A DNA stretch of 64,000 nucleotides from LMUY01 sp965199165 (GCA_965199165.1 OZ240681.1:310001-374000), one strand, 5' to 3'; counted from the first letter of the stretch, positions 1 through 6,522 are shown. Numbers and translations: made by a program. The notes: generated by a model from the letters alone, not told the origin.

Positions 1-459
1 GCGCCGCTCGCGGTTACGGCGTTGGATCACCACCGCTCGCTCCATCTGGCGGGCCAGAGCTATCAACGCGTCCGCCAGGAAGGCGGTCCCGGCGTCGAAG
101 CCGGGGTTGCCCATGCGCTGCCGGCCCAGCATCGCGGCCAGCCCCAGTAGATGCCCCGGCGCCTCGTCCGTGACGCGCTGCGCCCGGTGCAAGGGCGACA
201 TGGCGTCCCATGCCGCCAAATCGGCGCTGCCGATCGCGCCGGGGTGCAGCAGCGTGTCCCGGCTGCCGCCCTCCGCCTTGTCCAGCATGGCCGGGAACGC
301 CCGCGCCAAGGCGCAACCGATGGCGCTGGAGCTATCCAGCACCTTGGGGGTGGCACCGCCGACGTTGATCGCGACGCCGACATACGGCCCCCGCATGAAG
401 GCCTCGGCCCCAGCCTCCATCATTTGGCCGGTGACGCCGTTGCGCTGGTCGGGGTTCAT
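1..459 (-). CDS. hypothetical protein, truncated by window edge
   Basis: The frame begins with ATG at 459 and stays open for 153 codons to the first base of the window, so the C-terminus is missing. Its ATG overlaps the stop of the upstream gene in an ATGA arrangement, which indicates translational coupling with the 456-905 gene. The product is Ala/Gly/Met-rich and soluble, with no signal peptide or membrane segment. I do not recognise a family. It belongs to the minus-strand series of small genes that starts with the S24-like protein and is probably part of the integrated element. Confidence 0.5.
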   Translation of the reverse strand, partial: MNPDQRNGVTGQMMEAGAEAFMRGPYVGVAINVGGATPKVLDSSSAIGCALARAFPAMLDKAEGGSRDTLLHPGAIGSADLAAWDAMSPLHRAQRVTDEAPGHLLGLAAMLGRQRMGNPGFDAGTAFLADALIALARQMERAVVIQRRNRERR

Positions 460-905
460 GCTCCGACCCTCCTCAGCACGTCGCGGCAGAGCGAGGCCAC
501 CAGCGGCTCCTCCAGCGCCACGACCCGGCGCAGGACCTTCGCCTTGGCGACTAAGCCCTCGGGCGTGCGGGCTGGCAGGGCGGCAATCTGCTCGCAGAGG
601 TCGCGCCAGGTGTCCGAGTGGGCATACACGGCCTCCCATGCGGTCTTGCCGCGCGGCCCGCACAGCGACAGGTTCGCCGCCTCCATGGCGTCTATGATGG
701 CCACGTCTCCCTCGTGCAGCGCCACGGCCTCGTCGCACAGGGCGAGCAGCTCGCCGTCTAGTTCGGCTGCCTTGGCTGGACCGGCCTCCGCCGCCGTCAG
801 CAGCAGAAGGGCGCCCATGGTGCCGAAGAGGTCCCGCCGGGTGGCAGCGGACACAGGCGGCGGCAGATGCAGGCTCGGCGCCCGCGGGAGGGTGCGTCGG
901 CTCAT
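456..905 (-). CDS. hypothetical element protein with N-terminal hydrophobic segment
   Basis: The 149-residue product starts at ATG 905, preceded by a GAGAGG ribosome site. The start overlaps the stop of the S24-like gene and the stop overlaps the start of the next gene, both as ATGA, so the three genes are one transcript. Residues 23-46 carry a basic TRRD stretch followed by a leucine/alanine-rich hydrophobic segment resembling a signal or anchor. The rest is predicted helical and acidic, with two cysteines in the middle. Similar small proteins occur in alphaproteobacterial phage islands, but I cannot name a function. Confidence 0.6.
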   Translation of the reverse strand: MSRRTLPRAPSLHLPPPVSAATRRDLFGTMGALLLLTAAEAGPAKAAELDGELLALCDEAVALHEGDVAIIDAMEAANLSLCGPRGKTAWEAVYAHSDTWRDLCEQIAALPARTPEGLVAKAKVLRRVVALEEPLVASLCRDVLRRVGA

Positions 906-1474
906 ACTGCCTCTCTCGTCCGGCGGCGGCCGGACTTGCGGACGGGGACCACCGCGGCACGGGCGGCGCCCACCTCATCCTTGCCGATCACGCCCACCAC
1001 ACGGTGCATAGCCACCAGCCGATCCGTGGAAATCATGAACTGCTTGTGGGGGTTGAGCATCTCCGCGATGACGACGGGAGACACGTCGCTGCTGGGGTGC
1101 AGGCGGGTGCCGACCGGGATCAGGGGCGCCATGACCAGGCGCTTGAGCCAGGGCGTGCCGCCGCGGGCAGGGGCCAGCAGCACGAAGTCACCCGGCTGCG
1201 GCGGCTCGATGGGCGAGACCAGCGCCATGTCCCCGTCGTTGATAGTGGGCGCCATGCAGGTGCCGCGGAGCATGCAGGCGTAAACCTCGTCCTGCGGGGC
1301 GATGCCGTCGAAGAAGTGCCGCACTTCGGCCCGGACTTTACCCTTCGGCTTGTAGGGGAACGGCGCGGCCAGCGGTGCCGGCGGCGATCTTCTGTCCAGC
1401 ACGCCGCCTGCCGGGCGGGTGTCTCTTCTTCTGGTGGCGGATGCGGGTGTGGTGGTATGGGCGTGTTCAGCCAT
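902..1474 (-). CDS. S24/LexA-like peptidase-fold protein with Cys in place of the Ser nucleophile
   Basis: The start at 1474 is chosen over an upstream in-frame start because AGAAGGA lies nine bases before it. The 190-residue protein has a disordered, Arg/Pro-rich N-terminus of about 40 residues and then a LexA/S24-type beta domain. The usual G-x-S-M-x-P-T nucleophile motif reads GTCMAPTI, with Cys73 at the Ser position. The partner lysine lies in WLKRL (Lys111). No helix-turn-helix is present, so it is not a complete CI or LexA repressor. S24 proteins self-cleave or cleave partners in the SOS response; whether the Cys form is active is unknown. It heads the minus-strand operon. Confidence 0.7.
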   Translation of the reverse strand: MAEHAHTTTPASATRRRDTRPAGGVLDRRSPPAPLAAPFPYKPKGKVRAEVRHFFDGIAPQDEVYACMLRGTCMAPTINDGDMALVSPIEPPQPGDFVLLAPARGGTPWLKRLVMAPLIPVGTRLHPSSDVSPVVIAEMLNPHKQFMISTDRLVAMHRVVGVIGKDEVGAARAAVVPVRKSGRRRTREAV

Positions 1475-1542
1475 AGCCTGCTTCCTTCTGTGAAGCGGGT
1501 TGCGGTCAGGGCGATCATGGCGCGGGAACGTCGTGATCGCCT

Positions 1543-1583
1543 GCATGTAATTACGTGCGTGATTGCTGCATGTCAATACATGC
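1543..1583. promoter_or_regulatory. two tandem 16-bp operator-like inverted repeats
   Basis: The divergent region between the S24-like gene and the ribbon-helix-helix gene holds two sites of the form GCATGT-N4-ACRTGC. The first (1543-1558) has arms GCATGT and ACGTGC with one mismatch. The second (1568-1583) has perfect arms GCATGT and ACATGC. They are 25 bp apart centre to centre. This layout suits a cooperative dimeric repressor controlling both promoters. The neighbouring ribbon-helix-helix protein is the obvious candidate, by inference only. Confidence 0.45.
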
Positions 1584-1597
1584 TGTAAGTTGCTCCT

Positions 1598-1828
1598 ATG
1601 CCGCTCGTGAACGAGAAGACATTTCAGATGCGTGTGTCGGAGGAGTTCCTTCGCCATATCGATGAGTGGCGCCGCGGGCAGTCAGACATCCCGGGACGCT
1701 CAGAGGCGATCAGGAGGCTTGTCGATACCGGGCTTGCTGCTCAACGGTTTGCAGCGGCGCAGAAGGATACCGCAGAGTTTCACCAAGCCATGTCCGAGCT
1801 ATATCGAGCTGTTCGGCCTCGGCCGTGA
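1598..1828 (+). CDS. ribbon-helix-helix (Arc/CopG-type) transcriptional regulator
   Basis: The 76-residue protein has a short N-terminal beta strand (KTFQMRVSEEF), then two helices with the SEAIRRLV signature of ribbon-helix-helix DNA-binding proteins. Such proteins bind short palindromes as dimers through the strand. ATG 1598 keeps the strand intact; ATG 1628 would truncate it. The gene reads away from the two inverted repeats at 1543-1583, which is typical of an autoregulator. Its stop codon overlaps a GTG start for the next small frame. In an integrated element it may act as a copy-control or lysogeny regulator, but that is not shown by sequence. Confidence 0.65.
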   Translation: MPLVNEKTFQMRVSEEFLRHIDEWRRGQSDIPGRSEAIRRLVDTGLAAQRFAAAQKDTAEFHQAMSELYRAVRPRP

Positions 1829-1941
1829 AGCAGTGCCAGCAAGCCATCCGCGCCGCCCTGGAGGCTGCCGGCATGGAGTTCATAGAGGAAAACGGCGGCG
1901 GCCCGGGAGTGCGGTTGCAGGCGAGGGCGGCTGCGGGATGA
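1825..1941 (+). CDS. 38-residue protein resembling the C-terminal tail of XRE-type regulators
   Basis: The frame starts with GTG 1825, overlapping the stop of the ribbon-helix-helix gene as GTGA, and its TGA overlaps the ATG of the lipoprotein. The sequence contains the motif IRAALEAAGMEFI followed by ENGGGPGVRL. This is the common C-terminus of many small XRE-family helix-turn-helix regulators of alphaproteobacteria. The helix-turn-helix itself is absent. It is either a remnant in which only the tail survives or a real microprotein kept by coupling. Coupling on both sides argues that it is translated. Confidence 0.4.
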   Translation: MKQCQQAIRAALEAAGMEFIEENGGGPGVRLQARAAAG

Positions 1942-2216
1942 CGCAGGCATGGCGGCTACTCGTCGTTTTGGCACTCGCGGGGTGCGTCACTACCAGCGAG
2001 GTCGTGCCGATGGGGCGTGACACGTTCATGGTCAGCACCGGTTCCCAAGCTCCAACCTCGAATGCTGTGGATCTGCTGGCGAGCAGTGGACGGACAGCGA
2101 CGGCCTATTGCGCGGGATTGGGCAAGGACATGGTGCTGGCTGACGTTCAGCAGCAGCGTCCGCACGGCTTCACGTCGAACGAGAATGTCATGATCTTCCG
2201 CTGCGTGGCGAAGTGA
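1938..2216 (+). CDS. small lipoprotein
   Basis: The 92-residue product starts at ATG 1938, overlapping the previous stop as ATGA. It has a short hydrophobic signal (WRLLVVLALAGC) with a lipobox of the LALAGC type, so Cys16 should be lipidated and the protein anchored in the membrane. The mature part is short and polar, with an early VTTSEV segment and two cysteines near the end of the chain. It resembles small outer-membrane lipoproteins often found in phage or island cargo. No specific function is assignable. Confidence 0.62.
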   Translation: MTQAWRLLVVLALAGCVTTSEVVPMGRDTFMVSTGSQAPTSNAVDLLASSGRTATAYCAGLGKDMVLADVQQQRPHGFTSNENVMIFRCVAK

Positions 2217-2256
2217 GCGGGGACGCACCGGGTGTGCGCCTGAAGAAAGCCGTCGT

Positions 2257-2706
2257 ATGACCCGCCGCATCCTCGCTTCAGTCGCGATCGTCGCCCTGCT
2301 CGTCCCAGCCGCCGCGATCGCGGCCGACGTCAGCGGCGCGTGGGAGGGTAGCTACACGTGCAACCAGGGCCTCACGGGGCTCGCGCTCACGGTGGACGTC
2401 CCTCAAGACGGCGCGGCCAGAGGCGTGTTCAGATTCTACCAGGTTGACGCGAATCCTGGCGTTCCGGACGGTTGCTTTGCCATGAGCGGGACGGTGGCAG
2501 GAGACCGGCTCGACCTTCAGGCCGCGGGCTGGCTGTATCGGCCTTGGGGCTACATCACCGTCGACCTAGCTGGGGCGGTCAGCGCAGACGGCGCCACGCT
2601 CTCGGGATCGATCTACGGGCCGAACTGTACCACCTTCGAGCTGCACCGGGTCGCGGGTGATGTGAGCCCGGAGAGATGCCAGCTTCCAAGCGTTCCGGTA
2701 GCGTAG
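2257..2706 (+). CDS. exported protein of unknown function
   Basis: The 149-residue product has a classical signal peptide (residues 1-22, ending in the alanine-rich AAIAAD region). The mature beta-rich domain begins WEGSYTCNQG and contains several regularly spaced cysteines and many Gly/Val strands. It looks like a small periplasmic beta-sandwich or lipocalin-like domain seen in several proteobacterial exported proteins. There is no catalytic motif. It follows the lipoprotein by 40 bases, on the same strand. Confidence 0.65.
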   Translation: MTRRILASVAIVALLVPAAAIAADVSGAWEGSYTCNQGLTGLALTVDVPQDGAARGVFRFYQVDANPGVPDGCFAMSGTVAGDRLDLQAAGWLYRPWGYITVDLAGAVSADGATLSGSIYGPNCTTFELHRVAGDVSPERCQLPSVPVA

Positions 2707-2773
2707 GTGGGCGAGGTGACGATCACCAACGGCAACAACGCGGCGTGAGGCTGATGCTCGCTGGCGGCGGACC

Positions 2774-3016
2774 ATGATTCGCACCTTCACCCTGATGGTG
2801 GCGCTCGCAACACCCGCCTGGGCGGCCGAGCCATTCCCGTGTGGTATGTCGCCGCAGGACTGGTGCCCATCTCCGCCTGGCGATGCATGCGGCAGGCATC
2901 GCACCGAGGCCGAGTGCCGGGCAGACAAGCAGTGCGTGGGGATGCCCTATCGCGGGGAGTCTGCCGTGGCGTGCGCGCCGGATCGCGCGGGGTTCTGGTC
3001 GATTGCCCGGCGGTAG
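2774..3016 (+). CDS. small Cys-rich exported protein, probably frameshifted at its C-terminus
   Basis: The 80-residue reading frame begins with a signal peptide (residues 1-18, ending AWAAEP). It continues as a cysteine-rich domain with the motif CGRHRTEAECRA and then CVGMPYRGES. After GFWS the frame falls into IARR and stops. One base shift downstream (2991-3045) the sequence reads DCPAVGCVSKGGPG, which matches the cysteine-rich ending expected for this kind of protein. A single missing base near 3002-3004 would join the two, so the gene is likely broken or carries a sequencing error. Function unknown. Confidence 0.55.
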   Translation: MIRTFTLMVALATPAWAAEPFPCGMSPQDWCPSPPGDACGRHRTEAECRADKQCVGMPYRGESAVACAPDRAGFWSIARR

Positions 3017-3017
3017 G

Positions 3018-3119
3018 ATGCGTGTCGAAAGGCGGTCCGGGGTGAGGACGCCGGGCGCGACCAGCGTGGAGTTCACGGCTGGGGGCGCGTCGCGGGTGCG
3101 GCTACGAGCTGGTAGATGA
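3018..3119 (+). CDS. possible 33-residue microprotein
   Basis: An ATG at 3018 opens a short Arg-rich frame whose TGA overlaps the ATG of the next gene as ATGA, the same coupling used throughout this element. There is no clear ribosome site and no recognisable domain. The frame overlaps the putative lost C-terminus of the upstream Cys-rich gene (see the frameshift there), so the two interpretations compete. Confidence 0.22.
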   Translation: MRVERRSGVRTPGATSVEFTAGGASRVRLRAGR

Positions 3120-3304
3120 CTGCGCGCCTTATCGAGACAGTTGCTGGCGGAGCGGCTGCAATACTTGCCTTCCTGGCGGCAGCGGCTTGGTTGCAAGCGT
3201 CGAAGTTTCCGACCGGCTCTGCTGGGGGTTACTACGATGATGAGCAGTTCTCGATCCACCGGCAAACAGCAGAGCTGATGGACCGAGGCGTAAAATGGAA
3301 CTGA
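3116..3304 (+). CDS. small single-pass membrane protein
   Basis: The 62-residue product has one N-terminal transmembrane helix (about residues 9-29, rich in Ala/Leu) and a polar tail ending LMDRGVKWN. The size and topology resemble small phage membrane or lysis-accessory proteins, but no family motif is visible. The start overlaps the preceding stop codon by four bases. Downstream, 3305-3411 shows no convincing gene. Confidence 0.45.
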   Translation: MTARLIETVAGGAAAILAFLAAAAWLQASKFPTGSAGGYYDDEQFSIHRQTAELMDRGVKWN

Positions 3305-3411
3305 ATGGCCGCGTTGTTGAGCGCCGCGTCTGCGCTGGCAAGTTCGCTAGCGTGGGCCGTCCAGGTCTTCAACTCGTAGACCGTAGGCGGCGCGCTGGCG
3401 GGGGGAATGCC

Positions 3412-3441
3412 GAAATCGGGAAGTTCCGTTTTCCCGATTTC
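3412..3441. terminator. perfect 11-bp hairpin
   Basis: GAAATCGGGAA (3412-3422) is followed by an 8-base loop and TTCCCGATTTC (3431-3441), a perfect stem. It lies between the end of the plus-strand small genes and the convergent minus-strand YodC-like gene, where a bidirectional terminator is expected. There is no long T tract, so a protein-binding palindrome cannot be excluded. Confidence 0.4.
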
Positions 3442-3529
3442 TGGGAACTGGAGTTCGCGATCTCCCCGCGCTCCTGGGCCGCCGTCAGCTCGGCGCCGAT
3501 CTTGGCTCGCTTACAAGAGTGACCTCGAG

Positions 3530-3739
3530 CTAGCCGACACTCGTTACGGGAGTCTTCTCAGACCTCTCCAGAACAATCGGATCAAAGGTGTCCCTTCCCA
3601 CGACCTGTTTGTTTGCAACGCGATCAAACCAGACACACCAAACGCCTGTGCCGCCGTAGCTCATCTCCGCCACTTGCTCGACCGTCATTAGCGGCCCACC
3701 CGAACGCAGTCGGACAGTGTCACCACCTTTAAAGTCCAT
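3530..3739 (-). CDS. YodC/DUF2158-family small protein
   Basis: The 69-residue protein begins MDFKGGDTVRLRSGGPLMTV and ends in a tryptophan-rich CVWFD strand. This is the signature of the YodC (DUF2158) family of small SH3-like beta-barrel proteins. The start at 3739 is chosen because GGAGG lies seven bases upstream; a TTG four codons earlier is less likely. The family is common in enterobacteria and prophages, and its role is not established. The gene faces the plus-strand small genes across the 3412-3441 hairpin. Confidence 0.72.
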   Translation of the reverse strand: MDFKGGDTVRLRSGGPLMTVEQVAEMSYGGTGVWCVWFDRVANKQVVGRDTFDPIVLERSEKTPVTSVG

Positions 3740-3792
3740 GATCGCCTCCAATCAGGGATGGCGGCCCCTGCAGGCAGGAGCCGCTTTCCGGC

Positions 3793-3948
3793 TTACTTCT
3801 TGCTCGCGGGCTTGCCTTTGCTCGTCTGCGCGAGGGCGGACGCGATCGGCCCTCGATCAACCTTTGGCGTGCTTGGCTTCTGTAGGTCTTTGCCGGCCTG
3901 AGATGCCACTTTCGGGGAAGTGCCGCCGCTACTGCTCTTCGTCGTCAT
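3793..3948 (-). CDS. Ser/Lys-rich small basic protein
   Basis: The 51-residue product is almost entirely Ser, Thr, Lys, Ala and Gly, with the pattern ASQAGKDLQKPSTPK followed by IASALAQTSKGK. Similar short basic proteins ending in an alanine-serine-alanine-leucine helix occur in many proteobacterial genomes and mobile elements without known function. A 17-bp palindrome lies just upstream of its start (3961-3977). The protein is probably nucleic-acid associated or disordered, by composition only. Confidence 0.58.
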   Translation of the reverse strand: MTTKSSSGGTSPKVASQAGKDLQKPSTPKVDRGPIASALAQTSKGKPASKK

Positions 3949-3960
3949 GTCGGAACGCTC

Positions 3961-3977
3961 CGTCAACTCGGTTGACG
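3961..3977. promoter_or_regulatory. 17-bp palindromic operator candidate
   Basis: CGTCAAC, a TCG centre and GTTGACG form a perfect inverted repeat that ends 13 bases before the start of the small basic protein gene. Its position between ribosome site and promoter suits a repressor site. The short loop makes a terminator unlikely. Confidence 0.35.
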
Positions 3978-4172
3978 CGGCGCGGTCACGTCGGGCAAAC
4001 CGACGTTGCTGCTGACCGGCCAAGCCCCACATGGGCCTGCTACCGAACCGGGCGGCGGAGGGCTGCAATCCCTTCGTCCGCACGCTCGAATCGGCATCGC
4101 ACCGTGTGCTATGGCCTGGCGTTCCGAGTCGGGTAAAGCCCGTTCGTGGCGGCCTTTGGCAGCCTACCACAC
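3978..4172. other. non-coding stretch inside the element
   Basis: Between the small basic protein and the AlpA-type gene no frame shows protein-like composition. It probably holds the promoter for the small basic protein and the end of the AlpA transcript. I see no repeat or RNA gene in it. Confidence 0.3.
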
Positions 4173-4370
4173 TCAGGCCGCTCGCCGCGCCAACTCCTCC
4201 GCCCGGTGCCGCAGCGTTCGGTCGGCCGCCCACGCCTCGCAGTCCGCCAAACGGTAGGCCACCCGGCGCGGCCCGAACCGGCACCACTTCGGACCATCGC
4301 CCGTATGCCGCCACCGCTGCGCCGTCCTGGGGCTGACCAGATAGCGGTCGCAGAAGTCGCCCTCCGTCAT
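4173..4370 (-). CDS. AlpA/excisionase-type helix-turn-helix regulator
   Basis: The 65-residue protein starts at ATG 4370, with GGAG about 12 bases upstream; a TTG 19 codons earlier gives only an unconserved extension. It contains the winged-helix core FCDRYLVSPRTAQRWRHTG followed by a wing strand reading GPRRVAYRLADCEAW, the pattern of MerR-like excisionase/AlpA proteins. These act as recombination directionality factors or activators of the integrase gene. Its location next to the tyrosine integrase on the same strand fits such a role. Confidence 0.7.
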   Translation of the reverse strand: MTEGDFCDRYLVSPRTAQRWRHTGDGPKWCRFGPRRVAYRLADCEAWAADRTLRHRAEELARRAA

Positions 4371-4433
4371 GTAGGTGTTCGTCTCCACCGCTCGTCTCCA
4401 TCGCGCACGCCACAAGGGCGTCTGCAATAAAGG

Positions 4434-4470
4434 TCTGCCTTCCTTTGGCAGATCGCACGAGAAAAGTGCG
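4434..4470. promoter_or_regulatory. two adjacent small hairpins upstream of the AlpA-type gene
   Basis: TCTGCC (4434-4439) pairs with GGCAGA (4447-4452), and CGCAC (4454-4458) pairs with GTGCG (4466-4470). They are in the leader of the AlpA-type gene, downstream of the integrase. They could be an integrase terminator, an attenuator or a protein site. Nothing in the sequence decides between these. Confidence 0.3.
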
Positions 4471-4500
4471 TAGGCGGCGAACTATTTTCAGGCGCGCCTT

Positions 4501-4697
4501 GTCAACATTTCATGCCCAGCAGCCTGAAACCTACCAATCCGCCACGACCACCGTGTGTCAACATTTCAGCGCGGCGGTTCTCGTCCCCCCGTTACTCCAA
4601 CTTTCAGCAACACATCTTGCCCACCCGTGAAACACATTTTCTAAGTTGGCGGGCGGGTTCGGGAAACACATCACCCCGGTTCGTGAATCACATTTCC
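4501..4697. repeat. iterated short repeats flanking the integrase 3' end
   Basis: GTCAACATTTCA occurs twice (4501-4512 and 4557-4568). A related element GTGAAACACATTT appears at 4627-4639, GGGAAACACATCACC at 4661-4675 and GTGAATCACATTTCC at 4683-4697. The last two run into the final codons of the integrase. Repeated short sites next to an integrase are typical of arm-type integrase or excisionase binding sites. This region lies on the opposite side of the gene from the tRNA scar, so a replication or transfer function is also possible. Confidence 0.4.
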
Positions 4698-5975
4698 AGG
4701 ATTGCCGTCAGCTTCATCCGCCCGGGTGACATGCGCCGCCCAAGCCTCAAGCGCCGCCTTCCGCTCCGCTAGGAACTCCGCCCGCTGGTAAACCGCCGCC
4801 ACGCCCTGGATCGTGCCGGTCACGTGGTTGAGCAGCTTGTCGGCGACGTGCGGGGCCACGCCCAAATTGGCTAGCATGGTCACGCCGGTCCGCCGGAAGT
4901 CATGGAACCGCCAGTCGGCCGCCACGCTGTCGGGTGCCTTCGCCCGGCGCCTGCCCGGCTGGATCGGAACCGCACCCGCCATCACCCGGAGCAGCTCGTC
5001 CTTCATGTGGCTAAAGCCGCCGATGGACCCGCCCCGCCGCCCGGGGAACACGTGCGGGTTGCCCTTCAGCCGATGCAGCCCCGCGAGCGCCACCCGCACC
5101 GGCTCGGCCAGATGGACCAGGTGCGCCTTCCCGTTCTTTGCCCGGTCCGCCGGGACCGTCCAGGTCGACCGATCGGCCGACAGTTCCACCCACCGCATCC
5201 TGGCGACCTCCTCCCGGCGCTGGAGGGTCAGCAGCAGCACCCGCAGGTAGGCGCCTGCCACGCCCTCCATGGTCGAGGCGGCGCGCCAGATGGCCCGCAG
5301 CTCGTCCACGGTCAGCACCCGCTCCCTGGCCGTCTCCTTGCCCGGTGCGGCGATCTTCTCGAACGGGTTGCCCTCCACCAGGTCGCGCTTCACCGCCCAA
5401 CCGAAAGCGGCTCGGGCATAGGACAGACCGCGCCTAGCGGACACCATGCCTCGCACCCTTTCCACCTGGTCGATCACGGGCAACACGTCGCCACGGACAA
5501 GCTTGGCTGCCGGTCGGTCTAGAAGGGCGGCGAAGTAGATACGCACCCGGTTGGTTGCATCCTCCCGGTAACTCTGGCGCCGGTGGGCAAGCCCAGTCGT
5601 CTCCCAACCGTCCACCAACTTACCGAAGGTGAACGCGTCGGCAGCCGCAGTCGCCTTCGCCAGCGCCTTTCGCTCACCCTCTGCCGCCGCCTTGGCGCGG
5701 CGCTCTGCCGCGGGATCCCCACCGCCGCCCACAGCGCCGCGGTGGCCCTCAGCGGCCTTACGCGCCTTGGCCACGGTGATCGTCGGCCACTCTCCTAGCC
5801 GGTGCCGGCGGACGGCATTCCCGACCCTATATTGGAACAGGAACACCTTAGCGCCGCCGGGGGTGACGCGAAGCCCGAACCCCTTCAGCGCGGCATCCAA
5901 GAACATGATATCCTTCCTGCCAGGCGGGCAGATCAGGGCCGCCACGGTCGTGTCGCTGAGTTTTACCGACCCCAT
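4671..5975 (-). CDS. tyrosine-type site-specific integrase
   Basis: The 434-residue protein has the three-part layout of P4/DUF4102-type integrases. The N-terminal arm-binding domain (about residues 5-75) includes LKGFGLRVTPGG. A core-binding helical domain (about 115-215) and a C-terminal catalytic domain follow. The catalytic set is visible: Arg253 in LQRREEVA, Lys280 in AKNGK, His358 and Arg361 in HDFRRT, His384 in LLNH and Tyr396. It should cut and rejoin the attachment site in the tRNA-Tyr gene. The start lies directly beside the GCGGACTC repeats and no ribosome site is evident. The gene appears intact. Confidence 0.93.
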   Translation of the reverse strand: MGSVKLSDTTVAALICPPGRKDIMFLDAALKGFGLRVTPGGAKVFLFQYRVGNAVRRHRLGEWPTITVAKARKAAEGHRGAVGGGGDPAAERRAKAAAEGERKALAKATAAADAFTFGKLVDGWETTGLAHRRQSYREDATNRVRIYFAALLDRPAAKLVRGDVLPVIDQVERVRGMVSARRGLSYARAAFGWAVKRDLVEGNPFEKIAAPGKETARERVLTVDELRAIWRAASTMEGVAGAYLRVLLLTLQRREEVARMRWVELSADRSTWTVPADRAKNGKAHLVHLAEPVRVALAGLHRLKGNPHVFPGRRGGSIGGFSHMKDELLRVMAGAVPIQPGRRRAKAPDSVAADWRFHDFRRTGVTMLANLGVAPHVADKLLNHVTGTIQGVAAVYQRAEFLAERKAALEAWAAHVTRADEADGNPGNVIHEPG

Positions 5976-6030
5976 GCGGACTCACGCCTGCCACAGCGCG
6001 GACTCACGTAGCGGACTCGCCGCGGACTCA
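5976..6030. repeat. four direct GCGGACTC repeats upstream of the integrase
   Basis: GCGGACTC begins at 5976, 5998, 6011 and 6022; the first two copies extend to GCGGACTCACG and the last to GCGGACTCA. They lie between the integrase start and the tRNA scar. That is the expected place for arm-type integrase sites and for integrase autoregulation. Confidence 0.5.
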
Positions 6031-6159
6031 TTTCAATAGGTAGGTATAGACGTTTCATGGCAACCCATGTCTCACCAGCCCGCATGACGAGTCAATTAAC
6101 TCATATGGTTAGGCTGGTAGTAGCGTCGCGTGGCTGTTCATGGCGTCGCCTCGGCCGCG

Positions 6160-6215
6160 ACTGTAAATCCGCTGCTGTAATGGCTACGTTGGTTCGAATC
6201 CAACCCCCTCCACCA
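6160..6215 (+). other. attachment site: 3' fragment of a tRNA-Tyr(GTA) gene
   Basis: The sequence matches a tRNA-Tyr from the anticodon loop (ACTGTAAATC) through the variable region, the T arm (GTTGG, TTCGAAT, CCAAC), the 3' acceptor strand CCCCTCC and the CCA end at 6213-6215. The 5' acceptor strand GGAGGGG and the D arm are absent upstream, and the bases before the anticodon do not pair. It is therefore not a functional tRNA. It is the partial copy left at one end of an element integrated into the 3' half of tRNA-Tyr. The intact tRNA should lie at the other end, outside the window. Confidence 0.78.
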
Positions 6216-6522
6216 TATTGGTTTATTCAGTAAACCTCCTTCTCGCCGGCGGCAGTGGCATCCGGCCCCTTGATTTCCAATGCGGACTTCATCGGAAGCA
6301 TCTCATTCACGCAGGGCATCTCCGATAAGGAAACGATGGTAGCATCGACGAACCTCTTCAAACCGTCCGAACCGCCTCCCGAGCATTCGATGCGCCCCCG
6401 CCTGACCTGGTTCGTCGGCATGTCCGAGCTTGATAGGCTTCCGTTGCGCGTCCGATGTCGTAAGTCGTCCTCTCCCTGCGGCCACCGATCTCGGTCGGGA
6501 ACATTCGTATGGCACCTGAACG
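6216..6522. other. no confident gene
   Basis: This 307-base stretch just outside the attachment site has short open frames on both strands, none with a recognisable domain or ribosome site. It probably contains the promoter of the following hydrolase gene and possibly gene debris at the old tRNA 3' flank. Confidence 0.3.

Noticed and set aside
4434..4470. Riboswitch upstream of the AlpA-type gene
   Set aside because: Two small adjacent hairpins are visible, but no conserved riboswitch core. They are reported only as possible regulatory structures.
6130..6215. Complete tRNA-Tyr gene
   Set aside because: The 5' acceptor strand GGAGGGG and the D arm are missing, and the bases before the anticodon do not pair with the 3' side of its stem. 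Only a 3' fragment is present.
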